Shown here piece by piece: positions 8,289 to 17,468 of a stretch of 64,000 nt of DNA. Every line of letters begins with the position of its first letter. The stretch's first letter is position 1. The DNA comes from HLUCCA09 sp038745585 (GTDB lineage Bacteria; Pseudomonadota; Alphaproteobacteria; Rhodobacterales; Rhodobacteraceae). Where the stretch lies: the NCBI GenBank assembly GCA_038745585.1, contig JBCDLH010000001.1, forward strand, positions 186,001 through 250,000, given 5' to 3'. The position numbers and the translations under genes are program-made. The notes beneath the pieces are model-generated. The model was not told where the DNA came from. It made no database searches and saw only the letters and a program-made list of their open reading frames with translations.

Positions 8289-9172
8289 GCCCGGACCGGC
8301 CCTGGGACATTCCGGAAGCCGAGTGGCGCGCCCGGGTCGAACGAGTCCGTGCGGGGCGCGAACTGACACCGAAATCCTGGCCCGACGGCGCGTGCTGCGC
8401 GCTGGCCCTCTCGTTCGACTGCGATCACGAGACGTTTGAGCTGGGCACCGGCCGCGCCGCCATTGGCCGGCTGGCTTGGGGGGAATACGGCCGGCGCCGG
8501 GGTGTGCCGCGCATTCTCGACGTGCTGGCGCGGCACGGCGCGAAGGCGAGCTTCTTCGTTCCGGCCGTGGCTGGCCTGATCGACCCCAGCCACGTGCGCG
8601 GCATCGCCGAGGCTGGCCATGAGATTGGCGTCCATGGCTGGATCCATGAGAATACGTCCAAGCTAGACCGGGACACGGAGCGGGACCTGCTCCGTCGCTC
8701 GCGCGACGCGCTGGCCGAGATGACGGGCCGCGTTCCAGTCGGACACCGCGCCGCCAATTGGGACCTGAGCCATAACACCATCGACCTCGTGGCCGAAGCG
8801 GGCTTCTCCTACGACAGCAGCCTGATGGCCGACGATGCCTGCTACGAGCTTCTGAGCGACGGGCAACCGACCGGATTGGTTGAGATCCCAGTCGACTGGG
8901 TGCGCGACGACGCGGTGTACCTTTTGTTCAACCGCGAGCCTGCCACCAGGCCGTGGACGCCGCCTGCCGATGTGCTCGACATCTTTACCCGCGAATTCGA
9001 CATGGCCTTTGATGAGGGCGGCGTGTGTCAGCTCGTGTTTCACCCGTTCGTCATTGGTTACAGATCTCGCATCTGGATCCTCGATGCGCTTCTCACCCAC
9101 GCCAAGGCGCGGGGGCCGGTCTGGCTGCCCACCCATGCCGAACTGGCCGATTGGGTGCATCTTCACGGCTAG
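8285..9172 (+). CDS. Polysaccharide-deacetylase (NodB/CE4) family zinc hydrolase
   Basis: A 295-residue NodB-fold hydrolase. The first motif is ALSFDCDHET (D45, D47) and the zinc histidines fit HxxxH (H117 and H121 in GVHGWIHEN). The arrangement resembles the branch that contains Helicobacter PgdA, cyclic-imide hydrolases and PuuE-type allantoinases more than exported chitin deacetylases. There is no signal peptide, so a cytoplasmic C-N hydrolase acting on a small molecule is likely. It is the last gene of the nine-gene run that starts at 197. Confidence 0.85.
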   Translation: MSPDRPWDIPEAEWRARVERVRAGRELTPKSWPDGACCALALSFDCDHETFELGTGRAAIGRLAWGEYGRRRGVPRILDVLARHGAKASFFVPAVAGLIDPSHVRGIAEAGHEIGVHGWIHENTSKLDRDTERDLLRRSRDALAEMTGRVPVGHRAANWDLSHNTIDLVAEAGFSYDSSLMADDACYELLSDGQPTGLVEIPVDWVRDDAVYLLFNREPATRPWTPPADVLDIFTREFDMAFDEGGVCQLVFHPFVIGYRSRIWILDALLTHAKARGPVWLPTHAELADWVHLHG

Positions 9173-9183
9173 CGCGTTCGATT

Positions 9184-9200
9184 TGTTCGTATCGCGAACA
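9184..9200 (+). promoter_or_regulatory. Candidate shared operator, copy A
   Basis: TGTTCGTATCGCGAACA is a perfect inverted repeat with six-base arms and a five-base centre. It lies in the 129-base gap before the TRAP operon. It is the most symmetric copy of the motif also found at 154, 20167, 24740 and 31316. Confidence 0.6.
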
Positions 9201-9301
9201 TGAATTTATCTTGCGCACAAACTCGGAGTGGGTAGGCTCAACCAACTTGCGGCGATCCGACCCAGAAGCGGAACGCCCAGGACGGGGATGGGAGATCGCC
9301 A

Positions 9302-9829
9302 GTGCGGCTCTTCGTGCGCATTATGGACGGAGTGAACACGGCGATCACCGGCATCGTCGCCGCGCTTCTCGCGATTGTTGCCGCCGCTGTTCTGGCCCAA
9401 GTTCTCGTCCGCTTCGTCCTCACGGCTTTGGGGATCAACATCTCCGCGCCCTGGACAGAGGAACTCGCGCGATACACGCTTATCTGGATGGTCTTCCTCG
9501 GCGCCGCGGTCGGCGTGCGGCACGCTCGGATGATTGCGCTCGAGTTCGGCGTGCGAAAGCTCCCGCCCCGTGCGGGTATCCCCTTGCGCTACGCGGTGAT
9601 CCTCCTCTGCATCGCCTTTTTCGGACTTTTGTTCACAGTTGGCGTCGAATTCCTCGAGCTCGGGCGGACCGAAACAAGCCCGGTGCTCGGCATCACGAAG
9701 GACTGGGTCTACTGGGCGATGCCGGTCGGCATGGTCCTGATGATCCTGAACTCACTCGCCTTGATCGCCGAGACGATCGTGGAGGGGCGCGACATCCGCT
9801 ACGCTTCCGACTTCGCGCCGGAGGACTAG
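9302..9829 (+). CDS. dctQ: TRAP transporter small membrane subunit (DctQ)
   Basis: A 175-residue protein with four hydrophobic segments, the size and layout of DctQ, the small subunit of a tripartite sodium-dependent solute importer. Typical residues include the WTEELARYTLIWMVFLGA segment of the second helix and GVRHARMI after it. The start is a GTG preceded by GGGATGGGAGA. It leads a dctQ-dctM-dctP operon in which the large subunit begins directly after the stop codon. Confidence 0.93.
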   Translation: MRLFVRIMDGVNTAITGIVAALLAIVAAAVLAQVLVRFVLTALGINISAPWTEELARYTLIWMVFLGAAVGVRHARMIALEFGVRKLPPRAGIPLRYAVILLCIAFFGLLFTVGVEFLELGRTETSPVLGITKDWVYWAMPVGMVLMILNSLALIAETIVEGRDIRYASDFAPED

Positions 9830-11101
9830 GTGCTCCTCCTCGTGGTCGTCCTTCTCTTGCTCTTTGCCGCGAGCGTGCCGATCGCGATGGCGCTCGGGCT
9901 CGCGTCGATCCCGACCCTGGTCGACCGCAACATCCCCTTCATCGCAATCCCCCAGGTGGTCTTTGAAGCGCTCGACAGCTTCGCCCTGATGGCCCTGCCC
10001 CTCTACGTGCTGGCCGGGCGCTTGATGCAATACGGCGGCATCGCGGGCCGGCTTGTCGACTTTGCCAAGGCGTTGGTGAGTTGGGTGCGGGGCGGGCTCG
10101 CCGCGGCCGTGGTAATGACGTCGATGCTCTTTGCCACCATCTCCGGCTCGTCCGCCGCGACGGCGGCTGCTATCGGCGCGATGCTAATCCCCGAGATGGA
10201 GAAGCAGAAATACCCCCGCCCTTTCAGTGCGGCGACGACGGCCTCGTCGGGTGAGCTTGGCGTCATCATCCCGCCCTCCGTCGCCATGGTGATCTATGGG
10301 GTCATCACCGGCGTTTCGATCACCGACCTTTTCATCGCCGGCTTCCTTCCTGGGTTGATGATCGGCGCGTCCCTCATGACGACCGCGATCCTCGTGGCCT
10401 GGATCATGGGCTATGGCGAGCGCCAGCCGTTTGAGGCGCGGCCCTGGCTGAGGGATGTCGGGCGCGCCTTCTGGCGGGCGTCCTTCTCGCTCTTCATGCC
10501 GGTCATCATCCTGGGCGGCATCTTCGGGGGCATCTTCACGGCGACCGAAGCGGCGGTGGTCGCCGTCGCCTATGCGCTTTTTCTCGGGGTCGTCGTCTAT
10601 GGCGAACTCAAGCTGCGCGACCTGCCCCGGATTTTCGCGAGTGCGGCCGTCACCTCATCGGTCGTGATGATCATCGTGGCTTTCGCGGCCATGTTTGCCT
10701 TCGCGCTGCACCTGCTGCGCGCGCCGCAACAGCTCGGGCTGCTGCTGACGACGATCACCGAGAACCCGATTTATTTCCTGCTGCTCGTGAACCTTTTCTT
10801 GCTCCTCGTCGGCATGTTCATGGAGACGTTCGCGGCCATCGTGATCTTGGGGCCGATCCTATCACCGATTGCCGTCAGCTATGGCATCGACCCGATCCAT
10901 TTCGGGCTGATCATGATCGTCAATCTGGCCGTTGGGATGGTTACGCCACCCGTCGGCGTCAACCTGTTCATCGCATGCGGAATTGCGCGCATCAGTATGG
11001 AGCAACTGATGCGCCCGCTTGCGGTGTTCCTCGCGGTGCTGATCGCCAACCTGATGATCATCACCTACGTGCCCAGCATATCGCTGGCCCTGCTCCGATA
11101 G
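9830..11101 (+). CDS. dctM: TRAP transporter large membrane subunit (DctM)
   Basis: A 423-residue ion-coupled permease of the DctM family with about 12 hydrophobic segments. Conserved blocks seen include ATISGSSAATAAAIG, TASSGELGVIIPPSVAMVIYG and the closing NLAVGMVTPPVGVNLFIACG. The start is a GTG immediately after the TAG of dctQ. It exchanges sodium for the solute carried by the DctP protein encoded next. The small-acid substrate is not evident. Confidence 0.95.
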   Translation: MLLLVVVLLLLFAASVPIAMALGLASIPTLVDRNIPFIAIPQVVFEALDSFALMALPLYVLAGRLMQYGGIAGRLVDFAKALVSWVRGGLAAAVVMTSMLFATISGSSAATAAAIGAMLIPEMEKQKYPRPFSAATTASSGELGVIIPPSVAMVIYGVITGVSITDLFIAGFLPGLMIGASLMTTAILVAWIMGYGERQPFEARPWLRDVGRAFWRASFSLFMPVIILGGIFGGIFTATEAAVVAVAYALFLGVVVYGELKLRDLPRIFASAAVTSSVVMIIVAFAAMFAFALHLLRAPQQLGLLLTTITENPIYFLLLVNLFLLLVGMFMETFAAIVILGPILSPIAVSYGIDPIHFGLIMIVNLAVGMVTPPVGVNLFIACGIARISMEQLMRPLAVFLAVLIANLMIITYVPSISLALLR

Positions 11102-11124
11102 AGACATAACAGGGAGACCAACGC

Positions 11125-12114
11125 ATGAACCTCAAGCATATATTCGTCGGCGCGGCAGCCGCCGTGAGCCTTTCTGCCGGGGCGTCGCAAGCGCAGACCT
11201 ATGAGATGACGCTGGCCCATGTCCTCAGCGATACGAGCCCGTATCAGGTGATCCTCAACGAGTTCAAAACCCTCGTCGAAGAACGCTCGGGCGGCGACAT
11301 CGCCGTCGAGATTCAGTGCTGTGGCCAGGCCGGCAATGAGGGACGCGCGATCCAGTCGATGCGCACGGGTATCCTGACCGGCGGCATGGTCGGCGGCTCG
11401 ACGCTCGAGACGGTCGTGCCCGCCTATCGCGTCCTCTCGTTGCCCTACCTTTTTGAGGACAAGGCGCAGGCCTATGAGGTGCTGCAAAGCGATATGGGCC
11501 GCGAGATGCTCGACCTCCTGGGCGATTTCGGCATGTATGGCGTGGGCTTTGGCTCGATCTACGAGCGCTCGGTCGCGGCCAAGGCGCCCGCCCGCGTCGA
11601 GTCGGTCGCCGATATGGAAGGCCTGAAGATCCGCGTCCTCCCGACCCCCGGCTTTGTCGAGGCGTATAAGGCCATGGGTACCCAACCGACGCCGATGTCC
11701 TATGGCGAGCTCTTCATGGCGATCCAGAACAACGTCGTCGACGCGCTAGAGATCTCGCCCGACGCCATCGTGGCCGACGGCTTCTACGAAACGGTCAACA
11801 GCTACACGATGACCAAGGCGCACCAATCGACCACCGTTTTCGTGCTGTCGCAATCGTTCTGGGACGGGCTGCCAGCCGATGTGCAAGAGCTGATCCAGAC
11901 CGCCGCCGAGGAGGCCATCGCGGTCGGGATCGAAGCGCATGACGGTCTTGCTGATGCGGGCCTCGAGACCGCGCGCGAGGCCGGCGTCGAAATCATCGAG
12001 CCCGATCTTACACCGTTCATGGAAGCCGCTAAGCAGAGCTGGGATGTGATCCTGACCGATCAGCCCGAGGCGACCGAATTTAAGGACCGGTTCGACGCTT
12101 TCATGGCGAACTGA
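11125..12114 (+). CDS. dctP: TRAP transporter solute-binding protein (DctP)
   Basis: A 329-residue periplasmic binding protein with a Sec signal peptide (cleavage near SQAQT) and the DctP fold. The conserved carboxylate-binding arginine is in LKIRVLPTPGF, followed by MSYGELFMAIQNNVVDALE. ACAGGGAG lies upstream of the ATG. A rho-independent terminator follows the stop, so the TRAP operon ends here. Substrates of the family are usually organic acids, ectoines or sugar acids; this one is unassigned. Confidence 0.94.
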   Translation: MNLKHIFVGAAAAVSLSAGASQAQTYEMTLAHVLSDTSPYQVILNEFKTLVEERSGGDIAVEIQCCGQAGNEGRAIQSMRTGILTGGMVGGSTLETVVPAYRVLSLPYLFEDKAQAYEVLQSDMGREMLDLLGDFGMYGVGFGSIYERSVAAKAPARVESVADMEGLKIRVLPTPGFVEAYKAMGTQPTPMSYGELFMAIQNNVVDALEISPDAIVADGFYETVNSYTMTKAHQSTTVFVLSQSFWDGLPADVQELIQTAAEEAIAVGIEAHDGLADAGLETAREAGVEIIEPDLTPFMEAAKQSWDVILTDQPEATEFKDRFDAFMAN

Positions 12115-12140
12115 GCCGGAGACTTACCCCACGTGCGGAG

Positions 12141-12166
12141 AGGGCGGCCCCGGCGCCGCCCTTTTT
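12141..12166 (+). terminator. Rho-independent terminator of the TRAP operon
   Basis: A GC-rich hairpin (AGGGCGGC arm, six-base loop, GCCGCCCT arm) is followed directly by a run of T. It lies 26 bases after the dctP stop and before the convergent oxidoreductase gene. Confidence 0.85.
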
Positions 12167-12245
12167 CGTTGAAGCCTTTCCGCGACGACCCCCTCGACCG
12201 GTCGCGCGCGGCAAACGCTCCGAACGAGCACATGCGTATGGCCGT

Positions 12246-13376
12246 TCAGGCCGCGATCCGCAGGTAAAACGCGTAGAGCTTGGGCAGAACCGAGGCCGGG
12301 TCCTTGATGCCGAGCTCTCCCGCCGCGCGGTAGATCCAGTTGGGCTCGCGCAGGAATTGCCGCGCCATCGCGACGAACTCCGCTTTGCCCTCGGCGATGA
12401 TCTGGTTGGCATGCTGCGGGTCGGTGATCATGCCAACGGCCATGGTCGGCAGGCCGACCTCGTGCCGGATGCGCGCGGCATAGGGCACCTGAAAGCCGGG
12501 CTCTGGCTTCATCGCCGCGAGGCGCTGGCCCGTGGGGATGCCGCCCCCCGAGCAATCCATGAGATCGATGCCCAAGGCCTTAAGCTCGGACGCGAGCGCG
12601 ACCGTGTCGTCGAGCGTCAGGCGACCGCCCTCGCCATCGGCGCAGGACGCGCGGTAGAGGACCGGTGCACCCTCCGGCACCGCCGCGCGGACCGCACGCG
12701 CGACCTCGAGCGGCAGGCGCATGCGCCCGGCGAGGTCACCGCCATAGGCGTCGTCGCGGCGGTTCGTGTAGGGCGACATAAAGCTGTGCAACAAATAGCC
12801 ATGCGCCCCGTGGATCTCGACCCCGTCAAAGCCCGCCGCCAGCGCTCGCCGCGCCCCTTCGGCAAACGCAGCGACAATACCGGGCATTTCGTCGACCGCT
12901 AAGGCGCGAGGCGTGTGCCAGCCGTCGCGGGCCGGCATCGCAGTCGGCGCAACCGTTTCCCATGGCGGCTCGCCCGATCCCGGCGTGAGCGGCCCGGCCC
13001 CGTCCCAAGGACGCATGGTCGAGGCCTTGGCGCCGGCATGGCCGATCTGCAACAGGATTGGGATGCCGAGGCTCCGGTAGAGTTGGGTGACCCGCTTCCA
13101 CCCGTCGATCTGCGCGGCATTATAGATCCCAGTGCAGCCGGGGCTGATCCGCCCTTCGGGCACGACGCCTGTGGCCTCTGCAATGGCGCCGCCCACGCCA
13201 GATGAGGCGTAGCGCCCGTGATGGGCAACATGCCAATCCCTCGGGACGCCGTCGACCGCCTGATACTGGCACATCGGCGCAACCATGACCCGGTTAGGGA
13301 ACGTCGCCGACCGGATGCGGAAGGGTGTGAAGAGGGGCGGGAGATCCTGCGGGTCATCCGGTTGGGCGTCTGTCAT
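12246..13376 (-). CDS. NADH:flavin oxidoreductase, old yellow enzyme family (YqjM-like)
   Basis: A 376-residue FMN-dependent TIM-barrel reductase that usually reduces activated C=C bonds of enones and similar compounds. The YqjM-class signature is visible: the cysteine of VAPMCQYQA, the HVAHHGRYA segment, QIGHAGAKAS, and the active-site strand VEIHGAHGYLLHSFMSP. The C-terminal arginine finger region is present as FLREPNWIYRAA. The chosen ATG at 13376 has AGGAGA upstream; longer forms would add 30 unrelated residues. It is the last gene of a minus-strand set with a peptidase and an oligopeptide-type transporter. Confidence 0.92.
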   Translation of the reverse strand: MTDAQPDDPQDLPPLFTPFRIRSATFPNRVMVAPMCQYQAVDGVPRDWHVAHHGRYASSGVGGAIAEATGVVPEGRISPGCTGIYNAAQIDGWKRVTQLYRSLGIPILLQIGHAGAKASTMRPWDGAGPLTPGSGEPPWETVAPTAMPARDGWHTPRALAVDEMPGIVAAFAEGARRALAAGFDGVEIHGAHGYLLHSFMSPYTNRRDDAYGGDLAGRMRLPLEVARAVRAAVPEGAPVLYRASCADGEGGRLTLDDTVALASELKALGIDLMDCSGGGIPTGQRLAAMKPEPGFQVPYAARIRHEVGLPTMAVGMITDPQHANQIIAEGKAEFVAMARQFLREPNWIYRAAGELGIKDPASVLPKLYAFYLRIAA

Positions 13377-13449
13377 GGCTGTTCTCCTACACTCTTCCTG
13401 GCTGCTGCTCTGGGCTGCCGACCTGGGCTGCCGATCTGGGCTGTCCACG

Positions 13450-14598
13450 TCACTCGATGACGACAAGGTCCTGGAACCCAGTCGTCAAAGGCTCGCCGCC
13501 TCCGGGCCGTGCGACGATGCAATCCTCGACCCGGGCACTAAAATCCCCGTCCTGGAAGATCGATGGCTCGATGGTAAAGACCATGCCCTCGCGCACCAGC
13601 GTCTCGTCGCCCGCCGTGAGGAACGGCGGTTCGTGCACGTCCCACCCGATGGCGTGACCGAGGCGGTGACGGAACTTGTCGCCATAGCCCGCATCGACGA
13701 GCACGTCGCGGGCTACCTTGTCGACCGCCGCGCAGGTGATCTGATCGGCCTTGAGCGCCTCTATGCCGGCGCGCTGGCTCTCCATGATCAGGCGGTGCAC
13801 GCGCACCTGCTCTTCACTCGGGGCGCCGAAGCTGACCGTGCGACCAAAGTCGTAGCACATCCCGTCATGCACGGCGCCAAAGTCGAAAAGCACCGAGACA
13901 GGGGGCGTCAGGACGCGCGGCCAGGAGGCCAGGCGCTTGCCGAAGAGCATCTGGATGTTGGGGCCGGTATTGTAGAGCGACGTCGTGAAGGACGGGCCGA
14001 GCGAGCCCTGCTTTTTCATCTGATAATCGACCTCGGCCACGACATCGAGCTCGCTCATACCGATCTTGAGTTGCTTGACCACCTCCGCGAACGCCGTTTC
14101 GGTGATCACACCGGCCGCGCGCAGGGTCTCGATCTCGTCGGCGTCCTTGATGACGCGCAGCTCGCGCAGGATGGCGGTTGCCGAAGCGAACGTCGCGCCG
14201 GGCACCAGCCTTTGCAGCTCGATGAGCGACTCGGCCTCGGCGTCGTCGCTGGTGGCAATCGTGGCGCCAGAGCCGATCCCGAAATCCTTGAGGATGCCCG
14301 ACACCATAGTGGCCGGATCGTCCCAATCGCCAAGAACGCGCACATCCGCGCCCTCAAACCCGCCCGCCGAGCCGAACTCGGCCGTCATGCGCGGTAGGGT
14401 TAGGATCGGATCGCGATCCGGGACGATCCACGCCCCTTCGAGCCACATGCCCGGATGCAGGTTGCGTCCGTAGTTCGGGATGTCCCGATGCAAGCCGGTC
14501 AGGTAATCGAGATCGGTCCCAATCGGCACGAAGACCAGATCGGCCTTGCCCGCGATGAGCTCGCGATAGCGCTTCATTCGGTCCTGGTAGCTGGCCAC
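13450..14598 (-). CDS. M24 family metallopeptidase (Xaa-Pro aminopeptidase/creatinase fold)
   Basis: A 382-residue pita-bread-fold enzyme with an N-terminal creatinase-type domain and a C-terminal metal domain. All five metal ligands are visible: aspartates in LFDFGAVHDG and MCYDFGRT, the histidine in RHRLGHAIGWDVHE, and glutamates in VFTIEPSI and RVEDCIV. The start is a GTG with AAGGAG seven bases upstream. Relatives cleave Xaa-Pro peptides, creatine or ectoine. The adjacent oligopeptide-type importer favours a peptide or amide substrate, which is inference. Confidence 0.9.
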   Translation of the reverse strand: MASYQDRMKRYRELIAGKADLVFVPIGTDLDYLTGLHRDIPNYGRNLHPGMWLEGAWIVPDRDPILTLPRMTAEFGSAGGFEGADVRVLGDWDDPATMVSGILKDFGIGSGATIATSDDAEAESLIELQRLVPGATFASATAILRELRVIKDADEIETLRAAGVITETAFAEVVKQLKIGMSELDVVAEVDYQMKKQGSLGPSFTTSLYNTGPNIQMLFGKRLASWPRVLTPPVSVLFDFGAVHDGMCYDFGRTVSFGAPSEEQVRVHRLIMESQRAGIEALKADQITCAAVDKVARDVLVDAGYGDKFRHRLGHAIGWDVHEPPFLTAGDETLVREGMVFTIEPSIFQDGDFSARVEDCIVARPGGGEPLTTGFQDLVVIE

Positions 14599-14611
14599 GG
14601 GCTGTCTCCTT

Positions 14612-15595
14612 TTAGGGGCTGGTCTCATCGTGTAGGTGGCAGGCCGACAACCGGCCTGGGGCGATCTCGCGCAAAAGCGGCGCCTCGCTGCGGCAGCGCT
14701 CGGTGGCGACGGGGCAGCGCGGGTGAAAGTGACAGCCCGAGGGCGGATCGAGCGGCGAGGGAATGTCGCCCTTGATCGGCTCATAGACGACGCGGCGCCG
14801 GTCGAGCCGTGGGACCCCGTCGATCAAGGCCCTCGAATAGGGGTGCGCAGGGTCGTCGAAGAGCGCGTCGGCGGGACCGCTCTCAACGACGCGGCCCAGA
14901 TACATCACGAGAATGCGGTCCGATACGTGGCGGACAACGCCCAGATCGTGCGATATAAAGAGGTAGGTCAGCCCCAGCTCGTCCTTCAACTCCATGAAGA
15001 GATTGACGATCTGCGCCTGGATCGAGACGTCGAGCGCCGAGACCGCCTCATCGCACACCAGCAGCTCCGGCTCGACGGCGAGCGCGCGGGCGATGCCGAT
15101 GCGCTGGCGCTGGCCCCCGGAGAATTGGTGGGCAAAGCGGTCGCGATAAAGCGGATCGATCCCGCAGCGTTCCATCAACCCGTCGACATAGCCGCGAAAG
15201 TCGTCCGGCGAGACGATGCGGTGCACGCGTGGGGCCTCGCCGATCAGATCGGAGACCCGCATGCGAGGGTTCAGCGAGGAGAACGGATCTTGAAAGATCA
15301 TCTGGCGGTCGAGACCGCGCGTGTGATGGGTCTGGCCGTCGCGCCTGATCTCTCCGGATGTCGGCTCCATGAGCCCGGCGATCATCCGCCCTAGGGTCGA
15401 CTTCCCGCAGCCAGATTCGCCGACCACGCCGAGGACTTCGCCGCGTGCGATGGAGAAGGTGACACCGTCGACCGCGCGCACGCCCCGCGCCTTGGGTGCC
15501 AGACCGGCCTGCGCGAGGGCCCGACCGATCACGCTGCCCTGACCGCCAAAGACCTTCGTCAGGTCGTGGGCTTCGACGAGGGCGGCGTCGCTCAT
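14612..15595 (-). CDS. Oligopeptide/dipeptide ABC transporter ATPase (DppF/OppF type)
   Basis: A 327-residue ATPase of the peptide/nickel importer family. Motifs: Walker A GESGCGKST, signature FSGGQRQR, Walker B LLVCDEAVSALD and VSHDL-type switch (FISHDLG). The C-terminal cysteine cluster found in this family (CHFHPRCPVATERC) is present and may bind an iron-sulfur cluster. The start ATG overlaps the stop of the DppD-type gene (ATGA). It is the last of five transporter genes. Confidence 0.92.
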   Translation of the reverse strand: MSDAALVEAHDLTKVFGGQGSVIGRALAQAGLAPKARGVRAVDGVTFSIARGEVLGVVGESGCGKSTLGRMIAGLMEPTSGEIRRDGQTHHTRGLDRQMIFQDPFSSLNPRMRVSDLIGEAPRVHRIVSPDDFRGYVDGLMERCGIDPLYRDRFAHQFSGGQRQRIGIARALAVEPELLVCDEAVSALDVSIQAQIVNLFMELKDELGLTYLFISHDLGVVRHVSDRILVMYLGRVVESGPADALFDDPAHPYSRALIDGVPRLDRRRVVYEPIKGDIPSPLDPPSGCHFHPRCPVATERCRSEAPLLREIAPGRLSACHLHDETSP

Positions 15596-16566
15596 GCCGA
15601 CGCTTCCAGAGGATGAAAGCAGCGCCATTCGCGCCCCGTAGGCGAGCCATCCAACTCGGGCCTTTTCGCGCAACGCTCGGTGCGGCGCGGGCATCGGGGG
15701 GCAAATGCGCATCCGTCGGGAAGCTCGGTCAGGGGCGGCATGCGACCCTTGATTTGGTGCAGGAGCCCGCCTTTCGCGCCCGGCGAGGGCACGCTGTCGA
15801 TCAGGCCCCGCGTGTAGGGATGCTTTGGCCGGTCGAGGATGTCATCCACCGGCCCCTGTTCGACGATCCGGCCCGCATACATCACAGCAATCCGGTCTGC
15901 GATGCCCGCAACGACCGCCAGATCGTGGGTGATCCAGATGAGCGACGTGCCCCGTTCGCGGCAGAGCCGCTGCACGACCGAGAGGATCTGCCCCTGAATC
16001 GTCACGTCGAGCGCCGTTGTCGGCTCGTCCGCAATCACGACGTCCGGGCCGTGCAGGAGCGCGATGGCGATGGCCACGCGCTGGCGCATCCCACCCGAGA
16101 GCTGGTGCGGATAGGCGCGCACGCGGGCTTCGGGCGCCGCGATCCCGACCTCGGCCAGCGCTTCAATGGCGCGGGACAGTGCCGCCTTGCGCGAGAGCCT
16201 TTCATGGGCGCGGAGGGCATCCGTCATCTGCGTGTCGATCCGCAATACCGGGTTGAGCGTCATCATCGGGTCTTGGAAGATCATGGCGACCTTCCGGCCT
16301 CGCACATTGCGCAGCGCCTCGGGCTCAAGCCCTAGGAGGTCGGTGCCGTTGAGCAGGACCTCGCCCGCCGTGACCCGGCCGGGCGGCGACAAAAGGCCGT
16401 TGATCGAGAACCCGGTGATTGTCTTGCCCGAGCCGCTCTCGCCGACGAGGGCGAGCACCTCGCCGCGCTCGACGCTGAGCGTGACCTTGTCGAGGGCGAG
16501 CACTTCACCCGCCGACGTCAGGAACGAGGTGCAGAGCCCCCGGATGTCGAGCACGGATGTCGTCAT
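15592..16566 (-). CDS. Oligopeptide/dipeptide ABC transporter ATPase (DppD/OppD type)
   Basis: A 324-residue partner ATPase. Walker A GESGSGKT, signature LSGGMRQR, Walker B VVIADEPTTALD, and the C-terminal cysteine cluster CAFAPRCPRRTERC are visible. The start is set by a TGATG overlap with the permease gene upstream. Together with the DppF-type protein it forms the heterodimeric motor of the importer. Confidence 0.93.
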   Translation of the reverse strand: MTTSVLDIRGLCTSFLTSAGEVLALDKVTLSVERGEVLALVGESGSGKTITGFSINGLLSPPGRVTAGEVLLNGTDLLGLEPEALRNVRGRKVAMIFQDPMMTLNPVLRIDTQMTDALRAHERLSRKAALSRAIEALAEVGIAAPEARVRAYPHQLSGGMRQRVAIAIALLHGPDVVIADEPTTALDVTIQGQILSVVQRLCRERGTSLIWITHDLAVVAGIADRIAVMYAGRIVEQGPVDDILDRPKHPYTRGLIDSVPSPGAKGGLLHQIKGRMPPLTELPDGCAFAPRCPRRTERCAKRPELDGSPTGREWRCFHPLEASA

Positions 16567-17468
16567 CAGCGCTTCAGATGCGGGTTGAGCACGTCGCGCA
16601 TCCGGTCGCCGAGGACGTTGACGCTGACGATGAGCACGAGCAGGACAAGCCCCGGCAGGACGCTGATCCACCACCGGCCGCTTTGCAGATAGTCGAAGCC
16701 GTTCGCGATCAGGAGGCCCAACGAGGGCCGCGTCGGCGGCAGGCCGATCCCGAGAAACGACAGCGTCGCCTCGAGCGAGATTGCTTGCGCCATCTGGATC
16801 GTGGCGACCACCAGCATGGTGGGCAGGCAATTGGGAAGGACGTGCAGAAAGAGGATCCGCCAGGCACCAAAGCGCAGACCGCGCGCCGCCTCGACATAGT
16901 CGCGCGAGTTCTCAATGAGGGCGACCCCGCGCACTGTCCGCGCGAAGTAGGCCCATTGGACGACGACGAGCGCGAAGATGATCTTGTCGACTCCGCGCCC
17001 CAGGATCACCAACAGGATGAGGGCCACGAGGATGGTGGGAAAGCTGAGCTGCAGATCGACGATGCGCATCAGGAGCGCGTCGACCCACCCGCCGCGAAAC
17101 GCCGCGATCAGCCCGACAAGGGTGCCCACGGCCAGCGCGATCACCCCCGAGAGGATGCCGACGAGGAGCGAGATCCGCAGGCCATAGAGCATGGCCGAGA
17201 GCATGTCGCGGCCCTGACCATCCGTGCCGAGCCAGTGGGTCATCCCGGAAAAGGATTGCTCGCCAGGCTCCAGCAAATTGTCGAGGATGCTGACCGCTCC
17301 AAGGTCATAGGGGTTTTGCGGGGCAATCCATGGGGCGAGAAGCGCGGCCAAACACATCGAAACGAAGACGACGAATGCGATGGCCGCAGAGGGCACGCCG
17401 AAGAAGGCGGCGCTGAACGCGGCCCACCGGCTCGGCTTGCGGGGTCCGGACAGGGCGGTGTCGCTCAC
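16566..17468 (-). CDS. Oligopeptide/dipeptide ABC transporter permease (DppC type)
   Basis: A 300-residue membrane subunit with the N-terminal cytoplasmic stretch and first helix typical of DppC (APWIAPQNPYDLG after it), the motif HWLGTDGQGRDMLSAMLYG, and the EAA loop (YVEAARGLRFGAWRILFLHV). It overlaps the DppB-type gene by four bases and the ATPase gene by one. Confidence 0.94.
   Translation of the reverse strand: MSDTALSGPRKPSRWAAFSAAFFGVPSAAIAFVVFVSMCLAALLAPWIAPQNPYDLGAVSILDNLLEPGEQSFSGMTHWLGTDGQGRDMLSAMLYGLRISLLVGILSGVIALAVGTLVGLIAAFRGGWVDALLMRIVDLQLSFPTILVALILLVILGRGVDKIIFALVVVQWAYFARTVRGVALIENSRDYVEAARGLRFGAWRILFLHVLPNCLPTMLVVATIQMAQAISLEATLSFLGIGLPPTRPSLGLLIANGFDYLQSGRWWISVLPGLVLLVLIVSVNVLGDRMRDVLNPHLKR

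Noticed and set aside
13285..14397. Plus-strand frame across the old yellow enzyme and M24 genes.
   Set aside because: It is antisense to two well-supported enzymes and shows no motif of its own.
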